A stretch of DNA of 64,000 nucleotides from contig KN880449.1 of assembly GCA_000934385.1 (NCBI GenBank), forward strand, positions 127,012-191,011, read 5' to 3'. The stretch is from Cylindrobasidium torrendii FP15055 ss-10. Taxonomy: Eukaryota > Basidiomycota > Agaricomycetes > Agaricales > Physalacriaceae. Shown piece by piece: positions 22,419 to 32,177 of this stretch; position 1 is the first letter of the stretch; each line of letters begins with the position of its first letter. Made by a program: the position numbers and the translations under genes. Below the pieces are notes generated by a model. It saw nothing but the letters and a program-made list of their open reading frames with translations. It was not told the DNA's origin and ran no database searches.

Positions 22419-23399
22419 CTAGTATGAGGAAGAAGGCAACAATGGGATCTTGTTATCCCGAACCTTCGCAGGGATGAGCCCAGGCGCAGCAAACAATGAG
22501 AATATGAGAATCTCAGGGAGGGCACTGAGGGGATACCAGTACGCCTCGTTGTACGCCTTCGCCGTATCGCTGAATGTAGCAGTATAAAAGACCTCGCGGA
22601 CTAGACAAAGCGCAGAGATCGCGCCGAGGAGGAGTGCGCCGTGTTTGACGCCGACTGAGTTGCTCATCGGTGTGCCCGCATATTCCTCTGGGTCTTCATA
22701 CATTCCATCAGTACTGTATGAGGAAGGGAAGGAGGGAGACGTACGAGAGCGTTCCTTGCGAATGAGCATGATGGCTTGGATTGATTGAAAGACAGCCATG
22801 ACGAGAAAGATAATGGTACTGGCTTTGCGGTACGTTGACGCAGCATCGGGGTCGCTTGTGGCCTTGGTTGCGGCTGTTATAGCAAGAGCGACGGAAGCCA
22901 TGCCTGCCACGTGGAAGATGGTTCGACGAGAGCGGGTGGAGGTTTGCTTTTCGTTGGTGGTTTTGCTCAAGCGTGCTTCTCTGGACAAGTAGATTAATCA
23001 CTGCGAGGGGGATTGTTGTGAGAGGGTGAATCACCTTGCTAGAACAAGCTCATAGGCGGCTAAGAGCAGGCCCAGGAATCCGGCACTGAATAGAACCTGG
23101 TCTGCGATGAACAAACCCTCTGTTTCTGCTGCTGCCTCGTCTTTTATCATCACAGCGCGGATGACAAATGCCACAATTCGGACTGTGTGTCGCACCGTCA
23201 TTAAGAGGTCCAAATCATTCAAACGAAGCATCAAACCTTGAGAAAAGAGAATCATTGTGAACACAGTGCCCGACCGTAACTTGAACCAGAGGAATGGGTA
23301 ATAGCACGCCAGTGGGATGTAGGCAACAACAAATATGATTGCTGCTGCAAAGGACTCGTATCCTGCGTAGGATGCATAGTTGAAATTCGTGGCTGGCAT
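22419..23399 (-). CDS. polytopic membrane protein, RTA1-like topology, function unknown
   Basis: Starts MPATNFNYASYAGYESFAAA. Hydrophobic segments include AIIFVVAYIPLACYYPFLWF, TVFTMILFSQ joined to VRIVAFVIRAVM over a roughly 54-bp intron near 23190-23245, VLFSAGFLGLLLAAYELVLA, MASVALAITAATKA, IIFLVMAVFQSIQAIML, GALLLGAISALCLVREVFY and LSALPEILIFSLFAAPGLI. That makes about seven helices with a short polar C-terminus (DNKIPLLPSSSY). This is the size and layout of fungal RTA1/lipid-translocating-exporter-like or related seven-helix families, but I cannot assign one firmly. A cytosolic loop (PSFPSSYSTDGMYEDPEEYA) separates helices five and six. Confidence 0.7.
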
Positions 23400-24228
23400 G
23401 GGTCGTAGAAAGAAAATAACAATAAAAAGGTTGGGCAAAAAGCTGGGCTGAAGAGGGAGGGGCGGGATAATGAGCTTAGCGTCAAGCGCCTTCGCTTATA
23501 TACCATCTCCAAAGCTTCGGAGGAGGCGATACATGATGTTTTGACCTGTACCATCTCCGAGCTGAATATAGCACAAACGCTTCGGCGGCTGGGAATTCTG
23601 AGAAATATGCCGTTTTCCCTAATATTACCATTCAGGAATCAGCGTCACGAACCTACAGGACTCCAAGGGTGGCTCTGCGGAGAGATACTGACTGTTGGCG
23701 GTCAACTTTGAGTGTGGCGGTCTCCGGGCGAGTGATCGACACCCGCACCTCCGACGGAGATCCGGTGGGTAACTGGAAGAGGCAATGAACGCTTGCTGCG
23801 CGAGCCAGGTTTGCCATGCAGATCCTACATCGCTTCAAACATGCATGGTTCTGTTCTATAGTGAGTATTATGGACGACCTTCAGGCTTAAAGCTTAAGCT
23901 TAAGTAGCCAAACATTTAGACATGCACGGCTTTCGAACCGATTACTGAGCGGACCACACCTTGCTCATAAGTGTACACAGCCAGTACTAGGAAACAGTCA
24001 GGAGTGACATCAAGTAGAGTTTGAAAGTCTTTGTTTCAATGTACCATGCACGCGGTGCATTTCCTACAGGATATATCCGCGCAACAAGAGTGCAATGCTT
24101 TTCGCATCTGCTGGAAGGAGGCGAGCTGCGAGCTGCAAAAACAAAAGTGGACAGGGGAGAGACGTGAAATCCGTGAATCATTAGTATGTACATAAGCTAA
24201 AAACCCTCTATGGCAATGACATGTAGTT
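23400..24228. other. intergenic, no gene seen
   Basis: About 830 bp. Short frames only (up to 88 codons), none with family signal. A local HindIII-like palindromic run (AAGCTTAAGCTTAAG, near 23890) is the only eye-catching pattern. Confidence 0.5.
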
Positions 24229-25012
24229 TTAGTGTGGATTCTCGCGGAAGGACGCCCAAACCTCCTCCGTAGCATAAGAGACGCGCTCCTTGATGCTGCC
24301 AAAGTTATCTAGTGCGGGGCGGACGTCGAGAGAGAATGCGGGAGAGCCATCCGGTTCGTCGGGAGCAGAGTAGTAGTCAATGACATAGCGGACCTCTTCT
24401 CCAGTACTAGGTCTTCGAACGACCCAGTCATGCCGATCGAAGGGAGGCTCAGAGCTGAACAGGAAGGTTAAATCGAGTTAAATGGAGCCGAAGGAAAACG
24501 CACTTGAAGCGTGATGGTAGTAGCCAGCCCATAACCATGAACAGACGAGCCTTGGGGGACATTTGACCTGGCTTTCCTTGAAAGCGGGCGAGATGGATAT
24601 CGCCTGTAACGCCGGCGCGTCTCTCCCATCGCACGACCTCGTCCCAGGCCTCCTCGTTCAAAAAGTTGTGTATCTCGACCATTGTCTCAATGTGTTCCTC
24701 GGGGGTTTCCCACCCCTTCCTGACTAGCGCATTGTAGAATTGTTGGGGCGAAGGGTACTCCCAGCGCTCGGCAGTGTCACGAGGTATGCTGGAAACAGTG
24801 CGGTCGACGGGCAAGGCGATGGTCTGATTAGGGGCGGGCGCCTGCGAGAGCGTTGGCATTTGGTTGAGCTTTGAGTGGTCGATGGGGCATTTAGCAGCAT
24901 CAGTCTCGACGGGCGGCTTCGCAAGGGCAGCGTGGTCGATAGGGCACTTCGCGGGGCCGGCCAGGTTTTGTGCTGCCGCTGGCGTTGTTGGAGTCGAAGT
25001 TGTTTGGCCCAT
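24229..25012 (-). CDS. CYC3: cytochrome c heme lyase (holocytochrome c synthase)
   Basis: Mitochondrial intermembrane-space enzyme that attaches heme to apocytochrome c or c1. Starts MGQTTSTPTTPAAAQNLAGP. Two CP heme-binding motifs, AKCPIDHAAL and AKCPIDHSKL, lie in the N-terminal region. The core has RWEYPSPQQFYNALVRKGWE, MVEIHNFLNEEAWDEVVRWE, GDIHLARFQGKPGQMSPKAR and, after an intron near 24455-24506, PFDRHDWVVRRPSTGEEVRY plus VIDYYSAPDEPDGSPAFSLD. Stop is the TAA at 24229-24231. The conserved His and Trp positions of the heme site are present. Length is normal. I cannot separate CYC3 from the CYT2 type by eye. The 5' end faces the snoRNA host locus. Confidence 0.92.
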
Positions 25013-25187
25013 CGTCGAGAAGATTGGTCAAGAAGTGCTCAGCCAAGGAGGTCACGTCGTTTACCTCTCACGGATCAGCCGGAGAACGCCGCAAACCGGC
25101 CCTAAAGTCCGCGTGACACAAAATGAAAATATTTTGATGTTGCACTCCATGACCATGACCACGAGGTAAGCGCCGTCTCCCGTATTT

Positions 25188-25283
25188 CGAAGAGATGAAA
25201 ATTCCAACTTCGCCGAGCGCTGTGCTTTCTACCAATCGCACGTACGCAGTGTGGCACTTTTTGTCATAGTTACACTGATCGGT
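25188..25283 (+). ncRNA. C/D snoRNA candidate 1, predicted 25S guide (GUAACUAUGAC)
   Basis: C box-like GAGATGA at 25192-25198 and D box CTGA at 25275-25278. The 11 bases GTCATAGTTAC at 25263-25273, one base before the D box, are an exact complement of the universally conserved LSU rRNA segment GUAACUAUGAC. The five-bases-upstream rule points at the second A of GUAAC. From memory this is the area served by human U15 and yeast snR13/snR75. C box first bases are degenerate. Confidence 0.7.
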
Positions 25284-25406
25284 TCTTGCGCTGGTCTATG
25301 CAGTTTTTCTGACCGCCTTCACCAGATATCGACGCGTATCTCTTCTCCATACATCATGATAGATTCAATTGTGTGCGTCCCCACTTTTCTTCTTCATTCC
25401 CCATCA

Positions 25407-25484
25407 TCGCGATGAGACAAAATTTTTCAAACTAGAGTATATGAGGCCAGAAGGTCTATGCTTTTATCAGCTTTTACTGAACCC
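25407..25484 (+). ncRNA. C/D snoRNA candidate 2, predicted 25S guide (CUCUAGUUUGA)
   Basis: C box-like GCGATGA at 25409-25415 and D box CTGA at 25477-25480. TCAAACTAGAG at 25427-25437 is an 11-nt complement of fungal 25S CUCUAGUUUGA, in the stretch following the conserved GUUGAGCUUGACUCUAG near the peptidyl-transferase region. A D' box is not obvious (TATATGAG follows), which lowers certainty. The likely yeast counterpart is snR78 (Um2421), from memory. Confidence 0.6.
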
Positions 25485-25549
25485 TCCTCTCGTCGCGAAC
25501 TGCGCTAACCTCCCCTCCAGTAGGTGAGAATGCAGTCCAATTCCCCCAA

Positions 25550-25645
25550 TCCCGGATGATATACAAGGAATTACCGCCTGAACCGTCCGTCGCCGGACGA
25601 ACTTGACGACAAATCCATGGCTGTTTTTTTAAAACGCTGATCCCC
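25550..25645 (+). ncRNA. C/D snoRNA candidate 3, snR77-like guide for 18S Um578
   Basis: C box-like GGATGA at 25554-25559. GGAATTACCGC at 25567-25577 is an exact 11-nt complement of the 18S 530-loop segment GCGGUAAUUCC and abuts a CTGA D' box at 25578-25581. Five bases upstream of D' is A25573, which pairs with the U of GCGGU, equal to yeast U578 (E. coli U531), the known snR77 target. A perfect hairpin CGTCCG-TCGC-CGGACG follows D'. The distal CTGA at 25637-25640 is the D box candidate. Confidence 0.8.
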
Positions 25646-25761
25646 AACCACTTTCCGTCCCTCCGAGCTCGTACTCATGGAACCCCCAGCTTGTTGACTA
25701 GGCTTCTTTGTTGCACCCCTGTTCGGAGTACTGGTAAGTCTTCTCTCTAATCATCCATCCA

Positions 25762-25851
25762 TCCATGATGCTATATCACGACGGTCTTCGTATCATTACT
25801 GCCGAAGATGCCCGCCACAGCTCAATTTTTCGGGCACCCCCTCCTGAACCA
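25762..25851 (+). ncRNA. C/D snoRNA candidate 4, predicted 25S guide (AGACCGUCGUGA)
   Basis: C box ATGATGC at 25765-25771 and D box CTGA at 25844-25847. TCACGACGGTCT at 25776-25787 is a 12-nt exact complement of the conserved LSU segment AGACCGUCGUGA, just upstream of the sarcin-ricin region. Yeast has a methylation cluster there (snR71, snR69, snR73 targets, from memory). The D' box after the guide is degenerate. Confidence 0.65.
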
Positions 25852-25961
25852 AAAACTTTTCCTTCTCAGCTCTTGCTAATCTCCTTCCAGATTTCTCTGC
25901 TTGTTCCTTCTCGAAGATTTGCTATATTGTGAGTTGACTTTCCGCCTAGCATCTATCCCTT

Positions 25962-26046
25962 TCCGATGAGAACTTCATACCAAAATTATCAACTAGAAGC
26001 TGTTTCTGAGCTTCGGCCATGACTGCACACACCCTGAACTGATCAT
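25962..26046 (+). ncRNA. possible C/D snoRNA candidate 5, target unknown
   Basis: Intron 25929-26093 has a C-like CCGATGA at 25963-25969 and CTGA at 26006-26009 (possible D') and 26039-26042 (possible D). I found no convincing rRNA complement, so it is supported mainly by intron size and position. Confidence 0.4.
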
Positions 26047-26093
26047 TCACTCCTCGTCGCGTCGTTTGTGGGCAATCCTCATTATTCCCTCAG

Positions 26094-26544
26094 ATACATT
26101 TGCTATGCTTCACCGATAACCGGCTCTATCACGTAGTTTGTACCAATGCAACTTGCCTTCCTTCTTTGTCCTTTGTTCCCTGCGTTGCGAGTTTCGGTGT
26201 GCAGCTTTGGTCGACGCAACTACACTGTACTCTCTGAACGTCTGTCCTGGTGGCCGCAACGGGGGTTGTGGTCTACAAGTCGTTGCCCCCCTGCAAGCGT
26301 TACCTTCGTCGCATGACGAGCCTGAGACGAGAACCCGTCGACTGAGGGGAGCCTGCAGAAGCTCTGTGTGATATGTTCAAGAGGCTAATGGTAAATCGTA
26401 GAAGTATCAAGATTATAATTATATATATACATACTGCATAACATTAAAAGCAAGTCGCTGGAAAGGTGATTCAAGATGGAAAAGAAGTATTCTCTTCGTA
26501 CTTATGTGCAGGGCGGCTTCATTCTCGCGAGTCGTTAACGGCAG
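26094..26544. other. 3' part of the non-coding locus, convergent with COQ2-like gene
   Basis: 450 bp with no coding signal. May contain one more short intron (GTAGTTTG near 26134 to GTGCAG near 26204) and the end of the host transcript. Confidence 0.4.
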
Positions 26545-27989
26545 TCAGATAATCTCAGCACCACGGCAAAACAGCGTAGCAGCGCGCCAGTCCAGTACAA
26601 GCCCCAGCCACACGATCCACCCCAGTTGTCCATTGCGATTGAAGTTCTCTGTCAGGTTTATCAGCACTGCCCTACAGGCTGTCAAAAAGCAGCATTACCC
26701 CAACAACTCGACGGAACATCCAAGTCGACCGTGTTGAACTGCCAGATGAGATGGAGCGCAGTCCCGCCGACAGAAACGACAAAGTACACGGGGCCCTGCG
26801 CATTGAGGTAACCCGCGGCGGCGAGCCATGCGACGAAGACGACGGCGCATGCGATGAGGAGTGGGCGTATCCTGTTGCCGAAGAGGATTGCTGTAGATTT
26901 AACGCCGGCTTTGAGGTCGTCGGTGATATCTTGGCATGCGTATATCGTATCTAAACCTGATGGTCAGAGTTGGTTTGGTGAAGAAGGGATCGCGCGGACC
27001 GTAGACCATCGTCCAGCTGAAAGACGCGGAGTGAGTTCATGTAGCATGCGGAGTTGTGCAGGACGTACCACCAGCATCCTAGCATCCCACACCCTATAAT
27101 CTTGAAGTCGAGGGATCCGACGACGGATACCCAGGCAGTGATAAGCCCGAAGTTCATCGCGAAGCCCAGCCATGCCTGAGGCCAGTATGTGACGCGCTTC
27201 AGCAAAGGGTAAATCGCGAACCTATAGACAAATCATGTAAAGAGGGGTGCGAGGATATAAGAGTTGCACGCACAAAGGAAGAAGCTGGAAAAGTGCGACG
27301 TAGAGCCTGCAAGCCGTTAGTCGTTGGTCTGTGCTGGGAAAACATCAAGAACGTACGCAACACCTTCCAGTGTGAAGTAGAACACGGCGACACCGACAAG
27401 GTACTGGATTCCGACGTATATAGAGGCGGCGAATACTGAGATACGTCCGCTGGGAAGAGGTCGAACCTTGCACCGTTCTTTATTCGGACAGGTGAGTCAG
27501 AGGGCATACACGCCGCAATGATTCGCGACCCACCGACAGCAGCGTCCATGTCGCGGTCAAAGATGTCGTTGATGGTGCATGCGGAGCTACGAACAACGAA
27601 TGCCCAGACGAGACATAGGCATAACCTGAGGGCATAATCATATAGCGACATAGGTTGGGTCGACTGAACTGCGTGTGCTGCCATCGTCAATCCCCACACT
27701 GCCGGAAGTTAAGAGAAACTGTAAGGGGTGCAATCAAATAGGCTCACCAAATGGCCAAAACATGAGCTTTGTCCCAGTGGACTATGGAATAGTCAATATG
27801 ATGAAGTTGAAGCACTGGAAGGTTGCGGCATACCTTCTCCAGTCTGATCAACTCCATGTACGGGTGCAACACTGTTGGAGATATGTCCAGCGGAAATTTC
27901 AGGGGCCTTGCTTTCACTGCATCGAATGCATGCTCGCTTTTGGGTTCTCTGAGCGGAAGAATGTGTTCGTCTTGAGCAAGGGAAGGCAT
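26545..27989 (-). CDS. UbiA prenyltransferase, COQ2-like (4-hydroxybenzoate polyprenyltransferase)
   Basis: Membrane enzyme that attaches an isoprenoid chain to 4-hydroxybenzoate in ubiquinone synthesis. From ATG 27989: MPSLAQDEHILPLREPKSEH, then spliced MELIRLEKSTGTKLMFWPFV joined to WGLTMAAHAV. The first Asp-rich site is NDIFDRDMDAAV, with ERTKNRPLASG-like sequence following the next intron. The second Asp-rich site is YACQDITDDLKAGVKSTAIL near 26880-26950. The last exon ends FNRNGQLGWIVWLGLVLDW, typical of COQ2, with TGA at 26545-26547. At least six introns. The N-terminus is short and holds several acids, so I see no clear mitochondrial presequence. A paralogue for prenylated aromatics is therefore possible. 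Confidence 0.82.
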
Positions 27990-29670
27990 GATAGTGGCTA
28001 AATCAAGCAAATAACTTTGCCCCAGTTTTATATTTGCAGCTCATTCTCTTTGTATTCAAGTAAAGGATGGGTTGACACGATCAATGAGCAGGCATGCATA
28101 TTGTGTCGGTGCGAACATGAATCTGAGCAAAACAAGATCGGATCCGTATAGCTCGTGAAGCCCAATGGTCGGGCAAGGGACGGAGCCAGAGGGCCCTCGA
28201 AGCCGCGCGCCTCCGAGTAGACCAGTCTTTGCGAGAGTACGGACTCGTCGCGTCGCTGAACAACGTCGCTCGTCGCCTGAAATCCGAGATAGTCGCAAGG
28301 AACCGAGTCTGATCCTATTCCCCGTGGGCAGGAGAGATAGATGCCAGCCATCGTTTTCGAGGACGTTGAAGCCGTCCGCTTGATTTGAAACAGTGAGTAA
28401 TGTAATGCAGGATGGCCGATCTCTTCCTCAATGAGCATTAGTGTTCAGATCCACGGTAGACTTGCATCATAGGGCTTGCTTTGTTTCCTTCGGTGTGGAC
28501 AAGCTGCTCGGAAGACAGTGAGGCGGCGTCGGGGGCGAATTGACCCCGCACTCGAGCTATTGTGCGACCGGGATGCTGTCGGGGTCTTGAACCGGCATGC
28601 TCGGAGCATAGTTCGAGGCAATCAGATCGCTTTCACCCCGACTGGGCCGCATGTCGACTGTGACTGAGAATGCCTTGGGACTCGGACATGTCTTGTTGGA
28701 TAGGCAGACTTCCGATGAAATCTGTAGCCACAATGCCGGCGTAGTGAAGTAGAATGAGTACTCTCAAGCCGCTGGCATAGCGAACCGTGTCAATTGAGAA
28801 AGTGAGTCTTTCGCAAGGCCGACTTTGTTCGTTGGTTTGTGGAAGTTGAAGGGAAGTGTGTCTCCGGAAATCGGGCCGAAGATCGATTCCGGAATGCCGA
28901 AAGCAAAACGGTTGCCTGTTGACCTACTTCTGAATTTGTTCTGAATCAGCCTACTCAGAACGCCAAAATCACTATCTCTTACCTCAGAATTACTTTCTTG
29001 AATTCTCAGGCACGTAGATCTTTCTGCCAAAGGAATGGATTGGCTCTCTTGAGCCTTCGGCACTCCTCCTGCTCCTCTTCGTGACCTTCTTTTGTTCGTG
29101 CCCCTTGTCGGACCCATTGTGTTGCCACCAAGGCGAAGGGAATGGCATAAGGTAACCTTGAGCATCCTCCTCACAGACGAGTATCCGGATCACAACCTCG
29201 TCCATCGCAGTGCAATGGTCTGAATGAGTGGTGGAAAGAAGCACACTTTGTGCTCTGCGCGATAGCCAACATCTGGCAATGGGATGCTCAGTCTCCTACC
29301 TTGGCGCTCATTGGGACAATGCGAGTGTTGCGCCACATGATGGCCCCCTCTGTATCACCTGTAGTCAAATTAGCTGTGCTCCTGCACGCGCTGGGTCCTT
29401 TGGTCTGGTTTTATCGAAAGAAGCGTGGCTTGCTGTGCGCGTGAGTGAGATATCCCACATGCTTCTGATATCGAATTCTAGGCGACCTTTCCTCCATCCC
29501 AGCAGCGTCACCTAGTATGCTTCTCTGAGGGTAATTGCTGCGCGCGCTGGAAGGGATATAAAAGTCTGGATACGATGACGGCTTCCCTCAAGTTTTCCTC
29601 CAAAGTTCCTGCGTCACGAAATTGCTTGACAACGGAGTTCGCCATCTCTCCTTGACAGTCAACGCCCACT
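27990..29670. other. gene-poor 1.7-kb region
   Basis: Overlapping frames of 60-140 codons on both strands with erratic composition. None is recognisable apart from the doubtful ORF at 28764-29165. Sequence looks like decayed or regulatory DNA. The right end is the promoter of the GH30 gene. Confidence 0.45.
28764..29165 (-). CDS. doubtful small ORF, function unknown
   Basis: 133-codon frame from the ATG at 29165 (MLKVTLCHSLRLGGNTMGP) to a TAA/TAG-type stop at 28764, ending LTRFAMPAA. Contains a basic stretch TNKRRSRRGAG. A GTAAGA...TTCAG pair inside could be a 42-bp in-frame intron. No homology recognised and codon usage is not convincing, so it may be chance. Confidence 0.2.
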   Translation of the reverse strand: MLKVTLCHSLRLGGNTMGPTRGTNKRRSRRGAGGVPKAQESQSIPLAERSTCLRIQESNSEVRDSDFGVLSRLIQNKFRSRSTGNRFAFGIPESIFGPISGDTLPFNFHKPTNKVGLAKDSLSQLTRFAMPAA

Positions 29671-31993
29671 ATGCGCCTGCAACTTGCGGTTTCTCTCCTT
29701 TTTGCATCTTTTGTCGCTTCACAGCAGATATGGGATATTGTACGCTGCCTGTCGCACCCATCGCCGTGCATGATTGACCAGATACCTATGCATAGTGGCA
29801 AACAACATGGAATCGGGGACGGCTCTTCTCGTCTCTCAGTCCCTCTTCTCCCATCAACTTTGTCGACGGGGGAGGCTCTGGGAGTGCCAGCATTAACATA
29901 GCAGATGGAACAGTGTACCAGCAAATGGCGGGCTTTGGCGGGACTCTGAGTACGCGGCGTCGGTACATCCACAGATTCCCCGCGCTGACATCACCTCTCC
30001 TAGGCGATTCCGGTGCACAGGTCCTCAATAACCTAAAGGTGCTTTTCATGTCATCCATGCGTTTCTTCCTTCGTTGACCCCGGTACACAGTCGACGAACT
30101 CCAACAATTACTGGGCGTTGTTGAGATACCTTTTTGACACTACGGAAGGAGCAAACGCAGCTGGCCTGAGTTACTTGCGCGTGACACTCGCTGCCTCTGA
30201 CTTCTCGCCGAGAGGAGGTACAAATCTCTTTCCATCTATCATGCGCATGATCTAACGCCTTTCTAGCCTATAGCTTCGACGATACGAACGGCGATACTTC
30301 ATTCAACAATTTCAACATCAACAATGCCCCATCCAATTTGTTCTCCGTACTGACCGATATCAAGTCCATTAATGGAGGTGCGTTACTGAACACTCAAAGC
30401 ATCTTCTCCCTCTGACAACATCCGCAGCTATCAAGATACATGCTGTGCCCTGGTCTCCAGTACGTCTTCTTCAATGTTCGACGTATCCATCTAAGTCACT
30501 TTATAGCCAGCCTGGATGAAGAGCAGTGGTTCTATGAACGGAGGGTCCCTCAAATCTCAATACGTAACAAACTGTAAGCCCATCGTGCTTGCCTTTTTAT
30601 TATGTACTTACGCTTGTAGACGCTACCTACCTCCTTAAGTGCATACAGGGATTCAACTCCAAGGGCTTCTCTCTCTACGCCATTTCCATCCAGAACGAGC
30701 CACAGAACGACAACCCAACATACCCGACCTCTACGCTCACCCCAGCGACGGAAGCACAGATTGGCATTGCGCTACGCAGCTTGATGGATAACAACGGATT
30801 CGGTGGTGTCAAGCTGATTGGGTATGAGCACAACTGGGATAACGCAGCGTCGTATCCAGTGCAGCTTATGCAGAATGCGCCGAACGCATTTGCTGGGGTC
30901 GCCTTCCATTGCTATGCTGTGAGACCCTTCATTGCATCGAGGGATCTTTCTAATGGTACGACAGGGAGCGGTAGGAAACCAAGACTCGTTCCATTCGGCG
31001 TACTCGAACAAGGAGGTTAGTACGCACTTCCCACGATCTGCCCTTGTCCTGATTTAGCTCTCGTAGATCTACTTCACAGGTACTTTGACTTCTTTCTAAG
31101 CTTCTCACACATCTTCTAACACTTCAGGAAGAATGCTCTGGTACGATTGGAAGTGACTGGTGGTCTGATATTAAGTGGTACATGGACAACATGTACGTTC
31201 TCATGTTCTCGACACCGAACGTCTTATTCACACGCATCTTTCCAGTTTCATTGGGTCTGTACAGCACAGTTCGATGTCTGGACTGATGTGGAATATTGCA
31301 CTCGATGGAAACGGCAATCCGTTGTATCCGGGGACGAACAGCTGTGGTGGAGGGTGCCGACCCATTGCGACTGTGAACAGCGATGGCTCGTACAGTGTCA
31401 ACCAGGAGTGTCGGTGATCTCCGTTCACCAAGCTGTGGTTAAGTTAACATTTCCTATAGTCTATGCCATGGCACAAGCCTCGAAGGCTATCATTCCGAGG
31501 GATGCGGGCGGACCAACTGGACGTCGGATTGGCGTCACGGTCGGTGGCGACTTGAGCTGGGCACTTCGCGTTACTGCGTTTGTTACGGGGAGATCGAATT
31601 CTGCCGACTGGTCGAGGTATTCGATTGTTGTGCTGAACTGTGAGTAGAGTCGTTCCTTCTTGAGTTCGGGCTCACCAGTGTGCAGGGGACGACCAACCAA
31701 ATGGCTCTTGGAACCCAACGGATGTAACTGCGACAATTAACTTCCGTGGTAGAACAGCGACGTATACGTTCCCGGTTGGAATTACCACTCTTTGGTGGTA
31801 TGGTAAGTTCTGCCGTTCCCCTTTTTCTTCAAGGGCTAATGTTCTCTCAGCGGAAACCACCAATTTCAACGGGACCGCGGTCACCATGGACACTCTTGTG
31901 GGTGGAATCGGCGAGGGCCAGAAGCACAAGCAGAAGCACTTCAGCTGGCATGGCTTGTTCAACAAGGTCTTGCATCGTTCTTCGCACATATAA
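29671..31993 (+). CDS. secreted GH30 glycoside hydrolase, endo-beta-1,6-glucanase type
   Basis: Extracellular enzyme of the GH30 clan A barrel plus side beta domain, likely acting on beta-1,6-glucan of fungal walls. Signal peptide MRLQLAVSLLFASFVAS. The barrel begins with DGTVYQQMAGFGGTLSDSGA after splicing, then LSYLRVTLAASDFSPRGAYS, IKIHAVPWSPPAWMKSSGS, and the acid/base Glu in YAISIQNEPQND. VAFHCYAG leads to the nucleophile Glu in IYFTECSGTIGSDWW, where the intron near 31080-31132 falls inside FTE. The side domain has GLMWNIALDGNGNP, YAMAQASKAIIPRDAG and ends HGLFNKVLHRSSHI. Both catalytic Glu are present. About ten short introns. Stop TAA at 31991-31993. Confidence 0.9.
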
Positions 31994-32177
31994 GCGTTGT
32001 ATAGGGGCGTTGAGGCTATGTAAAGTTGTATTTATGAGATAAATGACCTCTTATGACCTTGATGATTGATAGTTAACTGTAGTATGTCAGTTGTTTTAAT
32101 TGTTATCCTTTTATCGCAGTAAGTACAAGCAGATGCGTCATCGATACGATCACCCTGTGCTCGTACTCTCGACCATC

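Larger units (their letters stand above)
25166..26093 (+). ncRNA. spliced non-coding host gene for a C/D snoRNA cluster
   Basis: No frame here has protein character, yet splice signals are good: introns 25166-25303, 25373-25520, 25734-25890 and 25929-26093, with GTAAG, GTGCGT, GTAAGT and GTGAGT donors, CTAAC/CTAAT branch sites and pyrimidine-CAG acceptors. A further donor GTGAGA at 25524 and acceptors at 25689 or 25702 suggest a fifth. These introns are about three times longer than those of surrounding genes. Each contains a GATGA or ATGATG C-box-like motif and a later CTGA, with 11-12 nt rRNA complements in four cases. Exons between are short and non-coding. The transcript ends are not visible. 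It diverges from the heme lyase gene. Confidence 0.72.

Noticed and set aside
25740..25770. CCATCCATCCATCC microsatellite in the third long intron
   Set aside because: Short and low-copy; explained by local slippage, though it abuts the snoRNA C box.
28028..28667. Several 60-136 codon ORFs on both strands
   Set aside because: Mutually overlapping, no motif or splice-supported continuation; consistent with chance frames.
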